A stretch of DNA of 38,763 nucleotides from Mycobacteriales bacterium (GTDB lineage: Bacteria; Actinomycetota; Actinomycetes; Mycobacteriales; CADCTP01), in assembly GCA_035995165.1 (NCBI GenBank), contig DASYKU010000018.1:1-38763 (forward strand), written 5' to 3'. The position numbers and the translations under genes are program-made. The notes under the pieces were generated by a model. The model did no database searches and was not told the DNA's origin. It worked only from the letters and a program-made list of their open reading frames with translations. How positions within the stretch are numbered: position 1 is the stretch's first letter; each line of letters starts with the position of its first letter. Positions 1 through 8,534 of the stretch are shown in pieces.

Positions 1-318
1 CTCGGTCAGGATGTCACCGGGGCGGCGGTCCTTCTCCGTGCCGCGCAGCGACGGGACGATGCAGAAGGTGCAGGTGTTGTCGCAGCCGACCGAGATCGAC
101 ACCCAGGCCGAGTACGCGGACTCGCGCCGGGACGGCAGCACTGAGGGGAACGTCTCCAGCGACTCGGCGATCTCGACCTGGGCCTCCTGCTCGACGCGGG
201 CGCGCTCGAGCAGCACCGGAAGCGAGCCGATGTTGTGCGTCCCGAACACGACGTCGACCCACGGAGCCCGCTCGACGATGGTGCCCTGGTCCTTCTGTGC
301 CAGGCACCCGCCGACCGA
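1..318 (-). pseudogene. miaB: Inverted MiaB N-terminal-half fragment
   Basis: Read on the minus strand this stretch encodes the middle of MiaB, the radical-SAM tRNA methylthiotransferase that converts i6A37 to ms2i6A37. The frame opens with [10 protein letters not shown], continues through [15 protein letters not shown], and carries the radical-SAM cluster motif C-D-N-T-C-T-F-C and the following IVPSLRG and RRPGDILTE before leaving the window at base 1. The first roughly 90 residues of the protein are absent: upstream of base 318 on this strand lies the forward-oriented C-terminal half of miaB. The gene is therefore broken at about 314–318. The last five codons (D-I-L-T-E) correspond to the first codons of the forward half (D-V-L-A-E) but differ at five of 15 bases, so the two halves do not come from one intact copy. 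Confidence 0.8.
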
Positions 319-1207
319 TGTCCTCGCCGAAATCAGCTCGCTCGTCGAGTCCGGCGTGCTGGAAGTGACACTGCTCGGGCAGAACGTGAACTCCTACGGC
401 CGCGAGTTCGGCGACCGGTACGCCTTTGGCAAGCTGCTGCGGGCGGCCGGCGCCATCGACGGGCTGGACCGGCTCCGGTTCACCTCGCCGCACCCGCGCG
501 ACTTCACCGACGACGTGATCGCCGCGATGGCCGAGACGCCGGCGGTCTGCCACTCGCTGCACATGCCGCTGCAGTCCGGCTCGGACGCGGTGCTGCGGGC
601 GATGCGCCGCTCGTACCGGCGGGAGCGCTACCTCGGCATCCTGGCCCGGGTCCGGGACGCGATGCCGGACGCGGCCATCACCACCGACATCATCGTCGGC
701 TTCCCGGGCGAGACCGAGGCCGACTTCCAGGACACCCTGGACCTGGTGGCCGGGGCCTCCTTCGCCGGCGCGTTCACCTTCCAGTACTCGCCCCGCCCCG
801 GGACGCCGGCCGCCACGCTGCCCGACCAGATCCCGCACGAGGTGGTCCAGGAGCGGTACGAGCGGCTGGTCGCCGTGCAGGACGAGGCCTCGCTGGCCGC
901 GAACCGGGCGCTGGTCGGGTCCACGGTCGAGGTGCTGGCGGCCGAGGGCGAGGGCCGAAAGGACGCGGCGACCGGGCGGCGGTCGGGACGGGCCCGGGAC
1001 GGGCGGCTGGTGCATTTCGCCTGCGACGTGACCGCGGTCCGGCCGGGCGACGTGGTGACCACCACGGTGACGTACGGGGCCCCGCACCACCTGGTCGCGG
1101 ACGGGCCGCCGCTGTCGCACCGGCGCACTGCGGCCGGCGACGCGTCCGAGGCCGGCCGCCGCCCCACCACTCCCGGCGTGCTCCTCGGGATGCCGACCGT
1201 CCGGTAA
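317..1207 (+). CDS. miaB: tRNA-2-methylthio-N6-dimethylallyladenosine synthase MiaB, C-terminal part
   Basis: Homology begins abruptly at D-V-L-A-E (base 317) and runs to the stop. It contains the second half of the radical-SAM barrel ([55 protein letters not shown]) and the C-terminal TRAM RNA-binding domain ([20 protein letters not shown]). MiaB adds a methylthio group to i6A37 of tRNAs reading UNN codons, acting after MiaA, which is encoded at 6788. The frame stays open back to an ATG at 11, but those first ~100 codons are the antisense of the inverted N-terminal fragment and do not look like protein. The [4Fe-4S] CxxxCxxC site is missing from this part, so the gene as drawn cannot make active enzyme. 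Either the assembly is chimeric here or the gene is truly rearranged. Confidence 0.85.
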   Translation, partial: DVLAEISSLVESGVLEVTLLGQNVNSYGREFGDRYAFGKLLRAAGAIDGLDRLRFTSPHPRDFTDDVIAAMAETPAVCHSLHMPLQSGSDAVLRAMRRSYRRERYLGILARVRDAMPDAAITTDIIVGFPGETEADFQDTLDLVAGASFAGAFTFQYSPRPGTPAATLPDQIPHEVVQERYERLVAVQDEASLAANRALVGSTVEVLAAEGEGRKDAATGRRSGRARDGRLVHFACDVTAVRPGDVVTTTVTYGAPHHLVADGPPLSHRRTAAGDASEAGRRPTTPGVLLGMPTVR

Positions 1208-1226
1208 TTCTGTCGGACGCCGTCGC

Positions 1227-1232
1227 TAGGTT
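1227..1232 (+). promoter_or_regulatory. -10 box for leaderless DinB mRNA
   Basis: TAGGTT followed by six bases (GGGGTC) and then the ATG at 1239. The spacing puts the expected transcription start on the A of ATG, and no Shine-Dalgarno sequence is present. The same layout occurs at five other genes here. No convincing -35 is visible. Confidence 0.5.
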
Positions 1233-1238
1233 GGGGTC

Positions 1239-1757
1239 ATGACGACAGCGACCGTCCCACCCGACACCCGGCCGGAGCCGGCCGAGACCGGCCCCGAACG
1301 GCTGCTGCTGGACGGCTTCCTCGACTTCCACCGGGAGACCCTGCTCTGGAAGTGCGCCGGGCTGGCCGACGAGCAGCTGCGCGCCAAAGCGGTGCCGACC
1401 TCGACGCTGAGCCTGCTGGGGCTCGTCCGGCACATCACCGAGGTCGAGCGGGGCTGGTTCTTCGACCACCTCCCGTACGAGGCCAGCCCGATCTACTTCA
1501 CCGAGGCCGCGCCGAACGACGACTTCGACGCCACCGACAGCGTGCCGGCGGCCGAGGTCTTCGACCGCTACCGGGCCGAGGTCGACCGGATCCGGGCCGA
1601 GATCGCGGCCGTCCCGCTGGACCACGAGTACACCGACAAGCGCGGCAGGACGTTCTCGCTGCGCTGGGTCTACATCCACCTGATCGAGGAGTACGCGCGG
1701 CACAACGGCCACGCCGATCTCCTCCGGGAGGCGATCGACGGGGTGACGGGCGAGTGA
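1239..1757 (+). CDS. DinB family protein (DUF664), copy 1
   Basis: A 172-residue protein of the DinB/DUF664 four-helix-bundle superfamily, which includes metal-dependent thiol transferases such as bacillithiol S-transferases and mycothiol-dependent maleylpyruvate isomerase. The family signature is visible: LSLLGLVRHITEVERGWF with a candidate metal-ligand His65, and HLIEEYARHNGHADLLRE with His147, His155 and His158. The substrate cannot be told from sequence; in an actinobacterium a mycothiol-linked reaction is a guess. The start is the ATG six bases after a TANNNT box, giving a probable leaderless mRNA. Its stop overlaps the GTG of a second, closely similar DinB gene (GTGA), so the two arose by tandem duplication and are translationally coupled. 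Confidence 0.9.
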   Translation: MTTATVPPDTRPEPAETGPERLLLDGFLDFHRETLLWKCAGLADEQLRAKAVPTSTLSLLGLVRHITEVERGWFFDHLPYEASPIYFTEAAPNDDFDATDSVPAAEVFDRYRAEVDRIRAEIAAVPLDHEYTDKRGRTFSLRWVYIHLIEEYARHNGHADLLREAIDGVTGE

Positions 1758-2266
1758 CCGCGCCGACGGACGACCGGTTCGAGCCGCCGTATCTCGGCGA
1801 CGAGCGGACCATCCTGGCGGGCTTCCTGCGGTATCACCGCGAGACGCTGCTGTGGAAGTGCGCCGAGCTGACCCCGGAGCAGCTCGCGGCCCGGCCGCTG
1901 CCGACGACCGTGCTGTCGCTGCTCGGCCTGGTCCGGCACCTGGCCGACGTCGAGCGCAGCTGGTTCCGGCGCCGGTTCGCGGGCGAGGACGCGCCGCCGA
2001 TCTTCTTCAGCGAGGCCGACTGGGACGCCGACATCCTGCCGCCGCCGGACGCCGACCCGGTGGCCGACTTCGCGACGTACCGGGTCGAGGTCGAGGCGGC
2101 CGAGGCGGCGGTCCGGGGCCACGACCTGGGCGAGACGTTCGTCGGCAAGCACGGCGAGACGATCTCGCTGCGCTGGGTCTACGTGCACATGATCGAGGAG
2201 TACGCGCGGCACAACGGGCACGCCGACCTGCTGCGGGAGGCGATCGACGGCGTCACCGGCGAGTGA
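1754..2266 (+). CDS. DinB family protein (DUF664), copy 2
   Basis: A 170-residue paralogue of the preceding gene. Both share HRETLLWKCA near the N-terminus, LSLLGLVRH in the middle and an identical end (LREAIDGVTGE), with divergent linkers between. The conserved His residues of the DinB fold (LVRHLADVE, then HMIEEYARHNGH) are kept, so it is probably active and not a decaying copy. The GTG start overlaps the stop of copy 1 (GTGA), and its own stop overlaps the GTG of the DUF488 gene in the same manner. The three genes therefore form a coupled operon. Function and substrate are unknown. Confidence 0.88.
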   Translation: MTAPTDDRFEPPYLGDERTILAGFLRYHRETLLWKCAELTPEQLAARPLPTTVLSLLGLVRHLADVERSWFRRRFAGEDAPPIFFSEADWDADILPPPDADPVADFATYRVEVEAAEAAVRGHDLGETFVGKHGETISLRWVYVHMIEEYARHNGHADLLREAIDGVTGE

Positions 2267-2787
2267 CGCTGCTGACCGTCGGGCACGGCACCGCCTCCCA
2301 GGAGTCGCTGACCGGCCTGCTGCGGGGCGCCGGCGTGACGCTGCTGGTCGACGTCCGAACGGCGCCGGGCAGCAAGCGGCACCCGCACGTCGCCCGGGCC
2401 GAGCTGGCCGAGTGGTTGCCGTCGGCCGGCATCGCGTACGAGTGGGAGCGCGACCTCGGCGGCTTCCGGAAATCCCCGACGGACTCCCCGGACGTGGTCT
2501 GGCGGGAGCCGATGTTCCGCGGGTACGCGGCCTGGATGCGGCAGCCGCCGTTCCGGGGTGCACTGGATCGGGTGCTGTCGGAAGGCGACGGCACCGTGGT
2601 GATGTGCAGCGAGACGGTCTGGTGGCGCTGCCATCGCCGGTTGATCGCGGACGCCACCGTGCTGCTGCGCGACGTACCGGTCCTGCACCTGATGCACGAC
2701 GGCCGGCTGAGCCCGCACCGACCGACCGACGGCGCCCGGATCACCCCGGACGGGCTCGTCTACGACGAGGGCGCGTTGCCGCTCTGA
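2263..2787 (+). CDS. DUF488 family protein
   Basis: A 174-residue DUF488 protein. Hallmarks are the N-terminal TVGHGTAS, the LLVDVRTAPGSKRHPH segment, and the cysteine-containing VVMCSETVWWRCHRRLIAD followed by a histidine-rich stretch. The family is widespread and its biochemistry is not established. It starts at a GTG overlapping the stop of the second DinB gene, so it is the third gene of that operon. Its 3' end overlaps the convergent oxidoreductase gene by 28 bases, leaving no room for a classical terminator. Confidence 0.85.
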   Translation: MTLLTVGHGTASQESLTGLLRGAGVTLLVDVRTAPGSKRHPHVARAELAEWLPSAGIAYEWERDLGGFRKSPTDSPDVVWREPMFRGYAAWMRQPPFRGALDRVLSEGDGTVVMCSETVWWRCHRRLIADATVLLRDVPVLHLMHDGRLSPHRPTDGARITPDGLVYDEGALPL

Positions 2788-3419
2788 GCGTCGGCGATGT
2801 GGAAGTTGAAGTGGTTGTGCCCGAGCGCGACCCGCAGCGTGACCCAGAACAACACCCCGGCCTCCAGCCCACGGGCGGACGAGAGCGGGCCGACGTCCCG
2901 GACCGACCCCTCGGGCCAGCCGAACTGCTGCAGCAGCGCGGTGACCGCCGCCTTGGCCGCGTCGTCGTCGGCGGCCACGAACACCTCGTGCGGGGCGGGC
3001 ACCAGCTCCGGGTGCACCATCACCTCGCAGTTCATCGTGTTCAGCGCCTTGACCACACGGGCCTGCGGGTGCGCGCGCTGCAGTTGCTCGGCCGTGCTGT
3101 CGCCGGGCGGGACGGTCAGGCCCGGCGGGAAGTTGCCGTCCAGCGCGTTGGACACGTCGAGCAGGACCGTGCCGGGACCGGGGTCGGCCTGACCCACCGC
3201 CGCGGCCGCGTGGCTGCCGGCGGTCGCGTTGACGACCAGCTCGGCGCCGGCCGCGGCCTGCCGGAAGTCGCCCGCGGCGCCGCCGTGCTCCGCCGCCCAG
3301 GCGGCCGCCTTCTCGTTGGCCGCGTCCCGCGCGCCCATCGTCACCTCGTGGCCGAGCTCCGCGAGCCGGGTCGCGATCGCCTGTCCCACCGGTCCGGTGC
3401 CGAGCACCCCGATCTTCAT
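2760..3419 (-). CDS. NADPH-dependent F420 reductase-like / NAD(P)-binding protein
   Basis: A 219-residue Rossmann protein starting MKIGVLGTGPVGQ, with the dinucleotide-binding GxGxxG at residues 6–11 and MGAR at the end of the second strand, as in NADP-binding F420:NADP oxidoreductase relatives (COG2085). Downstream segments (LLDVSNALD, VVKALNTMNCEVM, EVFVAADDDAAKA) are typical of this family, which either moves hydride between F420 and NADP or acts as an uncharacterised NADPH oxidoreductase. The ATG at 3419 is preferred over an in-frame TTG nine bases upstream because homologues begin at MKIG; a TACTTG box lies six bases before this ATG. The 3' end overlaps the convergent DUF488 gene by 28 bases. 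The presence of a deazaflavin-dependent nitroreductase-like gene at 31946 fits an F420-using host, but direct F420 binding is inferred. Confidence 0.82.
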   Translation of the reverse strand: MKIGVLGTGPVGQAIATRLAELGHEVTMGARDAANEKAAAWAAEHGGAAGDFRQAAAGAELVVNATAGSHAAAAVGQADPGPGTVLLDVSNALDGNFPPGLTVPPGDSTAEQLQRAHPQARVVKALNTMNCEVMVHPELVPAPHEVFVAADDDAAKAAVTALLQQFGWPEGSVRDVGPLSSARGLEAGVLFWVTLRVALGHNHFNFHIADAQSGNAPSS

Positions 3420-3511
3420 GGCCGCCAAGTAGCCCCGCCGGACCGGCCCGGGTCAAGCCCCGTTCGCCGTCGGCGGATCATTGACACCGCTGCCGGTCGA
3501 TCGGAGGACCC

Positions 3512-4261
3512 ATGACCACCGCCCCGTCCCGTGTCGCCGTCGTCACCGGAGGGGGCAGCGGGATCGGCGCGGCCGGCGCCCACGCGCTGGCCGCGGACGG
3601 CTGGACCGTCGTGGTCGCCGGCCGCCACCGGGACACGCTGGAGGCGGTCGCGGCCGGGCACGAGCGGCTCGACCCGGTCGTCGCCGACGTGACCGACGAG
3701 GCGAGCGTGCGGGCCCTGTTCGGGACCACGGTGGCCCGGTACGGCCGGGTCGACCTGCTGTTCAACAACGCCGGCCGGTCGGCCCGCCCGGTCGAGCTGG
3801 ACGAGCACGCGCTGTCGACCTGGAACTCGGTGGTCGCGGTGAACCTCACCGGCGCCTTCCTCTGCACCCGGGAGGCGTTCGGGATCATGCGGCGGCAGGA
3901 CCCGCGCGGCGGCCGGATCATCAACAACGGCTCGATCTCGGCCCACACGCCGCGGCCGCAGTCGATCGCGTACACCGCGACGAAGCACGCGATCACCGGC
4001 CTGACCAAGTCGACCGCGCTGGACGGCCGCCCGTACGACATCGCCTGCGGGCAGCTCGACATCGGCAACGCGGCGACCGAACTGGCCGGCGGGTTCGCGT
4101 CCGGCACGACCCAGGCCGACGGCAGCGTCCGGCCGGAGCCGCTGATGGACGCCGCCGACGTCGCCCGGGCGGTCGTCTACATGGCGAGCCTGCCGCTGGA
4201 CGCGAACGTCGCCACGATGACCGTGATGGCCACGAAGATGCCGTTCGTCGGCCGCGGCTAG
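3512..4261 (+). CDS. Short-chain dehydrogenase/reductase (SDR)
   Basis: A 249-residue classical SDR. It has the cofactor motif TGGGSGIG (residues 12–19), NNAG (85–88), a catalytic serine in the NGSIS segment (141/143) and the YxxxK pair Tyr154/Lys158. An Arg at the end of the second strand (GRHRD) suggests NADP(H). The substrate is unknown. The ATG is preceded by a GGAGG at 3504–3508. It is divergent from the F420-reductase-like gene. Its TAG stop shares the tetramer CTAG with the stop of the convergent kinase gene. Confidence 0.9.
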   Translation: MTTAPSRVAVVTGGGSGIGAAGAHALAADGWTVVVAGRHRDTLEAVAAGHERLDPVVADVTDEASVRALFGTTVARYGRVDLLFNNAGRSARPVELDEHALSTWNSVVAVNLTGAFLCTREAFGIMRRQDPRGGRIINNGSISAHTPRPQSIAYTATKHAITGLTKSTALDGRPYDIACGQLDIGNAATELAGGFASGTTQADGSVRPEPLMDAADVARAVVYMASLPLDANVATMTVMATKMPFVGRG

Positions 4262-4752
4262 GACAGCCGGAGGTAGTGCGTGTCCGGATCGTGGCGCCCG
4301 CCGGGCGCTCCGGACACGACCAGGTCGGCCCGCTCGGCGGCCGGGTCGGCGGCGAAGAAGGCGTTCTCCTCGGCCTCGTAGCCGGCCCAGCCCGCGGCGG
4401 CTCCGGGCCCGTCGCGCTCGATCCCGCGGGCGAGCCTCGGCCCGGCCGGCACGTGCAGCCAGATCGCGTACGCCAGCCGGTCCGCGATCGCCCGCCGGGA
4501 CGCCGACACGCCCTCGATGACGAGGACCTCGGGTCCGAGCCGGGTCACCAGCTCCGCCTCCAGCGCCGGCCACCACGGGTGCCCGACCCGGGCGACCACG
4601 TCGTCGGTGTGCAGGACCGGCGCGCCCCCCAGCGCCGTCGCCAGCCGGGCCGCGAACGTCGTCTTTCCTGCCGCCCCGCGCCCGTCGACCGCCACCAGCC
4701 GGGTCGGCAGGCCGCCGGCCGGGGGGAGCGCCCGGATCCGGGCCGCCAGCAC
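4258..4752 (-). CDS. Uridine kinase-like P-loop protein
   Basis: A ~164-residue P-loop NTPase of the uridine kinase/AAA_18 type. The Walker A is [10 protein letters not shown] just after the first strand LVAVDG, followed by [18 protein letters not shown] and the [10 protein letters not shown] strand, all in the order seen in actinobacterial 'uridine kinase' proteins of 160–210 residues. It probably phosphorylates a nucleoside or a related small substrate. The start is uncertain: a GTG lies at 4752, while the frame with good N-terminal helix character ([14 protein letters not shown]) extends to a CTG at 4776 that overlaps the DUF349 stop as CTGA. In either case it sits directly downstream of the DUF349 gene and is likely co-transcribed with it. 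Confidence 0.75.
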   Translation of the reverse strand: MLAARIRALPPAGGLPTRLVAVDGRGAAGKTTFAARLATALGGAPVLHTDDVVARVGHPWWPALEAELVTRLGPEVLVIEGVSASRRAIADRLAYAIWLHVPAGPRLARGIERDGPGAAAGWAGYEAEENAFFAADPAAERADLVVSGAPGGRHDPDTHYLRLS

Positions 4753-4772
4753 CCGGTACGACTCCAGCCGGG

Positions 4773-5984
4773 TCAGCGGCGGACGGAGCGCTCGGCCTCG
4801 GTCAGCCACTCGCGGCGGGCCGCGACCGCCGCCTCGGCCTCGGCGATCTTGGTCGTGTTGCCGCCGGCCTGGGCCTTCTTCAGCTGGGTCTCGGCCTTGG
4901 CCACGGTCTCGCGGAGCTGGTCCAGCAGCGGGTTGCTGTCGACCTTGCCGCGCTTCCATTCGGCGTCGCCGGCCTCCCGGACCCGCTGCTCGGCCGCGCG
5001 CATCCGGTTGTCCAGGGTCCGGATCGCGTCCCGGGGCACGTGCCCGGCCGCGTCGTACCGCTCCTGGATCTCCCGCAGCCGGGCCTGGGCGCCCTTGAGG
5101 TCGGCGGCCGGGTCGAGCGCCTCGGCCTCGCCGATCAGGGCTTCCTTGACCTTCTGGTTCTCCAGCTGCTCGGCGTCGCGCTCGCTGAAGGTCGCGGCCC
5201 GGGCGGCGAAGAACGCGTCCTGCGCGGCCCGGAACCGGGTCCACAGCTGCTCCTCGGCCTCTTTCGAGGCCCGCCCGGCGGCCTTCCACTCGGTCATCAG
5301 GGCCTTGAGGCGGTTCGCCGTCGGGCCCCAGTCGGTCGAGCCGGACAGGCCCTCGGCCTCGGCGACCAGCTGCTCCTTGCGGGTCCGGGCCAGGCCGCGC
5401 TGCTCGTCCAGGGCGGCGAAGTGGCTGCCGCGCCGGCGGGTGAACGCGTCCCGGGCCGCCGCGAACCGCTTCCACAGCTGCTCGTCGGCCTTCCGGTCGA
5501 CCCCGCGGATCGCCTTCCACTCCTCGACGACGGCCCGGAACCGGTCCCCGGTGGCCTTCCACTGGGAGCTCTGGGACAGCTCCTCGGCCTCCAGGACGAG
5601 CTTCTCCTTGGCCGCGGCCGCCGCCACCCGGGCCGCCGCGCGGGCGACCCCGGCCTGCTCCAGCTTGGCCTGGGCGGCGCCGAGCAGCGCGGTCAGCCGG
5701 GTGTCCAGCGCGGCGAGATCACCGACGACCGCGGCCTCGCCCAGCGAGGCGTGCAGCGCGGTGGCCTGAGCCAGGGTCGCCTTCGGGTCGCCGGCGCCGG
5801 AGCCCAGCCGGCTCTCCAGCAGGCCGATCTCGGTGTCCAGGTCGTCGTACCGGCGGGCGAAGTGGGCCAGGCCGTCCTCCGGGGAGCCCGCATGCCAGGA
5901 GCCGACCGCCCGCTCGCCCTCGGCGGTCGTCACGAAGACCGTGCCGTCGGCGTCGACCCGTCCCCACTCGTTGCTGGCAGTCAT
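4773..5984 (-). CDS. DUF349 domain-containing protein
   Basis: A 403-residue, highly charged, predominantly helical protein with about three or four DUF349 repeats, recognisable from recurring W-K-A-x-G and A-x-x-x-x-LWxRFxAAxDAFF-type segments: [20 protein letters not shown], then [12 protein letters not shown], and again [14 protein letters not shown] with [13 protein letters not shown]. The C-terminal third is coiled-coil-like ([28 protein letters not shown]). A DUF349 protein upstream of the LigB-like/miaA operon is a conserved actinobacterial neighbour. No function is firmly known. The ATG at 5984 has a strong AGGAGG Shine-Dalgarno on the minus strand (5995–6001). Confidence 0.88.
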   Translation of the reverse strand: MTASNEWGRVDADGTVFVTTAEGERAVGSWHAGSPEDGLAHFARRYDDLDTEIGLLESRLGSGAGDPKATLAQATALHASLGEAAVVGDLAALDTRLTALLGAAQAKLEQAGVARAAARVAAAAAKEKLVLEAEELSQSSQWKATGDRFRAVVEEWKAIRGVDRKADEQLWKRFAAARDAFTRRRGSHFAALDEQRGLARTRKEQLVAEAEGLSGSTDWGPTANRLKALMTEWKAAGRASKEAEEQLWTRFRAAQDAFFAARAATFSERDAEQLENQKVKEALIGEAEALDPAADLKGAQARLREIQERYDAAGHVPRDAIRTLDNRMRAAEQRVREAGDAEWKRGKVDSNPLLDQLRETVAKAETQLKKAQAGGNTTKIAEAEAAVAARREWLTEAERSVRR

Positions 5985-6074
5985 TGCCCTCGTTCCTCCT
6001 AGCGCGTCGCGCCCCTGCATCCTCTCAGTACGGCCTGTCCGCCCGGCACCCCCTCTGCTACAAACCGGTCGTCC

Positions 6075-6080
6075 TACTCT
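6075..6080 (+). promoter_or_regulatory. -10 box for leaderless LigB-like/miaA operon
   Basis: TACTCT, six bases (CCCGGA), then the GTG start at 6087. The predicted transcription start is the G of GTG. It lies in the divergent region between the DUF349 gene and the LigB-like gene. Confidence 0.5.
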
Positions 6081-6086
6081 CCCGGA

Positions 6087-6791
6087 GTGCTTCCCGCCAT
6101 CGCGTTCTGTCCCTCGCCGCCGCTGCTGGTGCCGGCGGTGGCCGCCGGGGCGGCGACCGAGCTGGACCCGCTGCGGACCGCCTGCCGGGACGCCGTGGGA
6201 CGGCTGCTGGCAACCGGGCCGGACGAGGTCGTCGTGCTCGCAACGGGCCCGGTGACCAGCCGGTTTCCGCCGGGGACGACCGGCTCCCTGGCCGGCTACG
6301 GCGTGCCGCTCTCCGCCGCCCTGCCCGGCGCCGACCTCTCCGGCGTCCCGGCCCGGCACGGCGTCCGGCTGCCGCTCGGGCTCACGCTCGGTGCCTGGTT
6401 GCTGACCGGGACCACGGTCCCGGCGCTGGGGATCATGGTCGGGCCGGACGCCGACCCGGCCGAGATCGGCGCCGGTCTGGACGGGGCCGGCCGGCGGCGC
6501 GCGCTGCTCGTGATGGGCGACGGGTCGGCCCGCCGGACCGAGGCCGCGCCCGGGTACGTCGACCCGCGCGCGGTCGGCTTCGACGAATCGGTCGCGGCGG
6601 CGCTGCGGACCGCCGACGGGCCCGCGCTGGCCGCACTCGACCCGGTCCTGGGTACGGAGCTGCTCGCGGCCGGCGTCCGGGCCTGGCGGGTGGCCGGGCA
6701 GGCCGCGACCGGCTCGTACGAGGGCGAGCTGCTGCACGAGTCCGCGCCGTACGGGGTGGCGTACGTGGTCGCGGTCTGGACGGCCCGGTGA
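6087..6791 (+). CDS. Class III extradiol dioxygenase-like (LigB-fold) protein
   Basis: A 234-residue member of the LigB-fold family that is nearly always next to miaA in actinobacteria. Visible family features are the N-terminal [13 protein letters not shown], the central VVVLATGP strand, [23 protein letters not shown], and the C-terminal [18 protein letters not shown]. Although related to ring-cleaving dioxygenases, the protein has not been tied to an aromatic substrate and its role beside tRNA modification is unknown. The GTG start lies six bases after a TACTCT box with no Shine-Dalgarno. The stop overlaps the miaA GTG (GTGA), so the two are coupled. Confidence 0.85.
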   Translation: MLPAIAFCPSPPLLVPAVAAGAATELDPLRTACRDAVGRLLATGPDEVVVLATGPVTSRFPPGTTGSLAGYGVPLSAALPGADLSGVPARHGVRLPLGLTLGAWLLTGTTVPALGIMVGPDADPAEIGAGLDGAGRRRALLVMGDGSARRTEAAPGYVDPRAVGFDESVAAALRTADGPALAALDPVLGTELLAAGVRAWRVAGQAATGSYEGELLHESAPYGVAYVVAVWTAR

Positions 6792-7666
6792 GCCGGCTCG
6801 TCGCGCTCGTCGGCCCGACCGCGACCGGCAAGTCGGCGCTCGCGGTCGAGCTGGCCGAGCGGCTCGGCGGCGAGGTCGTCAACGCCGACTCGATGCAGCT
6901 CTACCGCGGCATGGACGTCGGCACGGCCAAGCCGACCGCGGCCGAGCGGCGCGGGGTCCCGCACCACCTGCTCGACGTCTGGGACGTCACCGAGCGGGCC
7001 AGCGTGGCCGACTACCAGAAGCTGGCCCGGGCCGCGGTCGAGGACGTGCTCGGCCGCGGCCGGATCCCGTTCCTGGTCGGCGGTTCCGGCCTCTACGTCC
7101 GCGCCGTCGTCGACCAGCTCGAGTTCCCCGGCACCGACCCGGCGCTGCGGGCCCGGCTGGAGGCCGAGCTGGCCGCGGACGGCCCGGCCGCCCTCCACAC
7201 GCGACTGTCCGAGGTGGACCCCGTTGCGGCGCAGGGAATCCTGCCCTCCAACGGCCGCCGGCTGGTGCGGGCGCTGGAGGTCCTCGAGCTGACCGGCCGG
7301 CCGTTCACCGCGACGCTGCCGGCGCCGGCCGAGCACTTCGACACCGTCCAGATCGGACTGGACCGGGCCGACCTGGACGAGCGGGTCGAGGCCCGGGTCG
7401 AGCGCATGTGGGCGGCCGGGCTGGTGGCCGAGGTCGCGGCGTTGGCGGCGTCCGGGCTGCGGGACGGGCCGACCGCGAGCCGGGCGCTGGGCTACCAGCA
7501 GGTGCTCACGCTCGGCGACACGCCCGCGGCCAAGGCCGAGACCGTCCGGGCCACCCGCCGGTTCGTCCGGCGGCAGCGGTCCTGGTTCCGCCGCGACCCG
7601 CGGGTGCACTGGCTGGACGGCGCCGGCGTCGACCTGCTGGCGGAGGCTCGTACCCTCGTCCGGTGA
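6788..7666 (+). CDS. miaA: tRNA dimethylallyltransferase MiaA
   Basis: A 292-residue MiaA, which transfers dimethylallyl from DMAPP to N6 of A37 in UNN-reading tRNAs, the substrate step for MiaB. The P-loop GPTATGKS occupies residues 9–16, and [16 protein letters not shown] (from residue 34) is the signature that places the tRNA base and catalytic Asp. [13 protein letters not shown] and the C-terminal [14 protein letters not shown], which grips the anticodon stem, are complete. The length is normal. The GTG start overlaps the upstream LigB-like stop, and the stop codon TGA shares its A with the ATG of dapF, giving tight coupling. Confidence 0.96.
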   Translation: MSRLVALVGPTATGKSALAVELAERLGGEVVNADSMQLYRGMDVGTAKPTAAERRGVPHHLLDVWDVTERASVADYQKLARAAVEDVLGRGRIPFLVGGSGLYVRAVVDQLEFPGTDPALRARLEAELAADGPAALHTRLSEVDPVAAQGILPSNGRRLVRALEVLELTGRPFTATLPAPAEHFDTVQIGLDRADLDERVEARVERMWAAGLVAEVAALAASGLRDGPTASRALGYQQVLTLGDTPAAKAETVRATRRFVRRQRSWFRRDPRVHWLDGAGVDLLAEARTLVR

Positions 7667-8448
7667 TGTTCGTGAAGGGGCACGGCACCGAGAACGACTT
7701 CGTCGTGCTCCCGGACGCGCCGCCGCTGGACCCGGAGACGGTCCGGGCGCTCTGCGACCGGCGGACCGGCCTGGGTGCGGACGGCGTGCTGCGGGTCGAG
7801 CGCGGCGACGGCGGCTTCGTCATGGACTACTGGAACGCCGACGGCTCGATCGCGGAGATGTGCGGCAACGGGATCCGGGTGTTCGCCCGCTACCTGGTGA
7901 CCGCGGGGCTGGCCGAGCCGGGCGCGCTGCCGATCGGGACCCGGGCGGGCGTGCGGACCGTGCAGGTGCCGGCCGAGGGCGACGTGACCGCGGAGATGGG
8001 CGAGCCGGTGGCGCTGACCGCCTCGCCGGTCGTGGGCGGGCTGCCCGGCACCGCGATCAGCATGGGCAACCCGCACGTGGTCGTCGAGCTGCCCGACCTG
8101 GCCGCGCTGGACGCACTCGACCTGAGCCACGCTCCCGACGTACGGCCCCCGCTGCCGGACGGGCAGAACGTCGAGTGGGTCGTCCGGCGCGGACCGCGCT
8201 CGCTGGCGCTGCGGGTGCACGAGCGCGGGGTGGGGGAGACCCGGTCCTGCGGCACCGGGGTCTGCGCGGCCGTCGTGGCCGCGGTCGCCTGGTCCGACGG
8301 GGCCGGGCTGGACGAGCCCTGGACGGTGGACGTGCCGGGCGGGCGGCTGTCGGTCACCTGGTTGTCGGCGGGGCCGGTCCTGCTGTCCGGACCCGCGGTG
8401 CTCGTCGCCTCCGGCGAGGTCGACCTGGCCGCGCTCGGTCGCCGCTGA
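7666..8448 (+). CDS. dapF: Diaminopimelate epimerase DapF
   Basis: A 260-residue PLP-independent epimerase interconverting LL- and meso-diaminopimelate for lysine and peptidoglycan synthesis. Both catalytic cysteines are present: Cys66 in MCGNGIR and Cys195 in RSCGTGVCAA. FVKGHGTENDF at the N-terminus and SMGNPHVVV (from residue 132) are standard family motifs. It is slightly shorter than typical DapF (~270–280 residues) but no core element is missing. The ATG overlaps the last base of miaA's TGA, making it the third gene of the LigB-like–miaA–dapF operon. Confidence 0.96.
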   Translation: MFVKGHGTENDFVVLPDAPPLDPETVRALCDRRTGLGADGVLRVERGDGGFVMDYWNADGSIAEMCGNGIRVFARYLVTAGLAEPGALPIGTRAGVRTVQVPAEGDVTAEMGEPVALTASPVVGGLPGTAISMGNPHVVVELPDLAALDALDLSHAPDVRPPLPDGQNVEWVVRRGPRSLALRVHERGVGETRSCGTGVCAAVVAAVAWSDGAGLDEPWTVDVPGGRLSVTWLSAGPVLLSGPAVLVASGEVDLAALGRR

Positions 8449-8534
8449 ACCGCCTGGCCGCCGCGGCCGGGCGGCGCCGGCCGCCGGGGCCGGTCCGGCC
8501 TGGCCGGTGCTGATCCCGGTCGGCCGGGTGGCGC
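8449..8534. terminator. GC-rich palindromic convergent intergene
   Basis: An 86-base region between the convergent dapF and lectin-protein genes, made almost entirely of overlapping GGCCGG/GCCGGC palindromes. It probably folds and ends transcription from both sides, but no single dominant stem and no T-tract is seen. Confidence 0.3.

Noticed and set aside
11-316. Forward ATG at 11 as the miaB start
   Set aside because: The first ~100 codons are the complement of the inverted miaB fragment, so they are not a real N-terminus.
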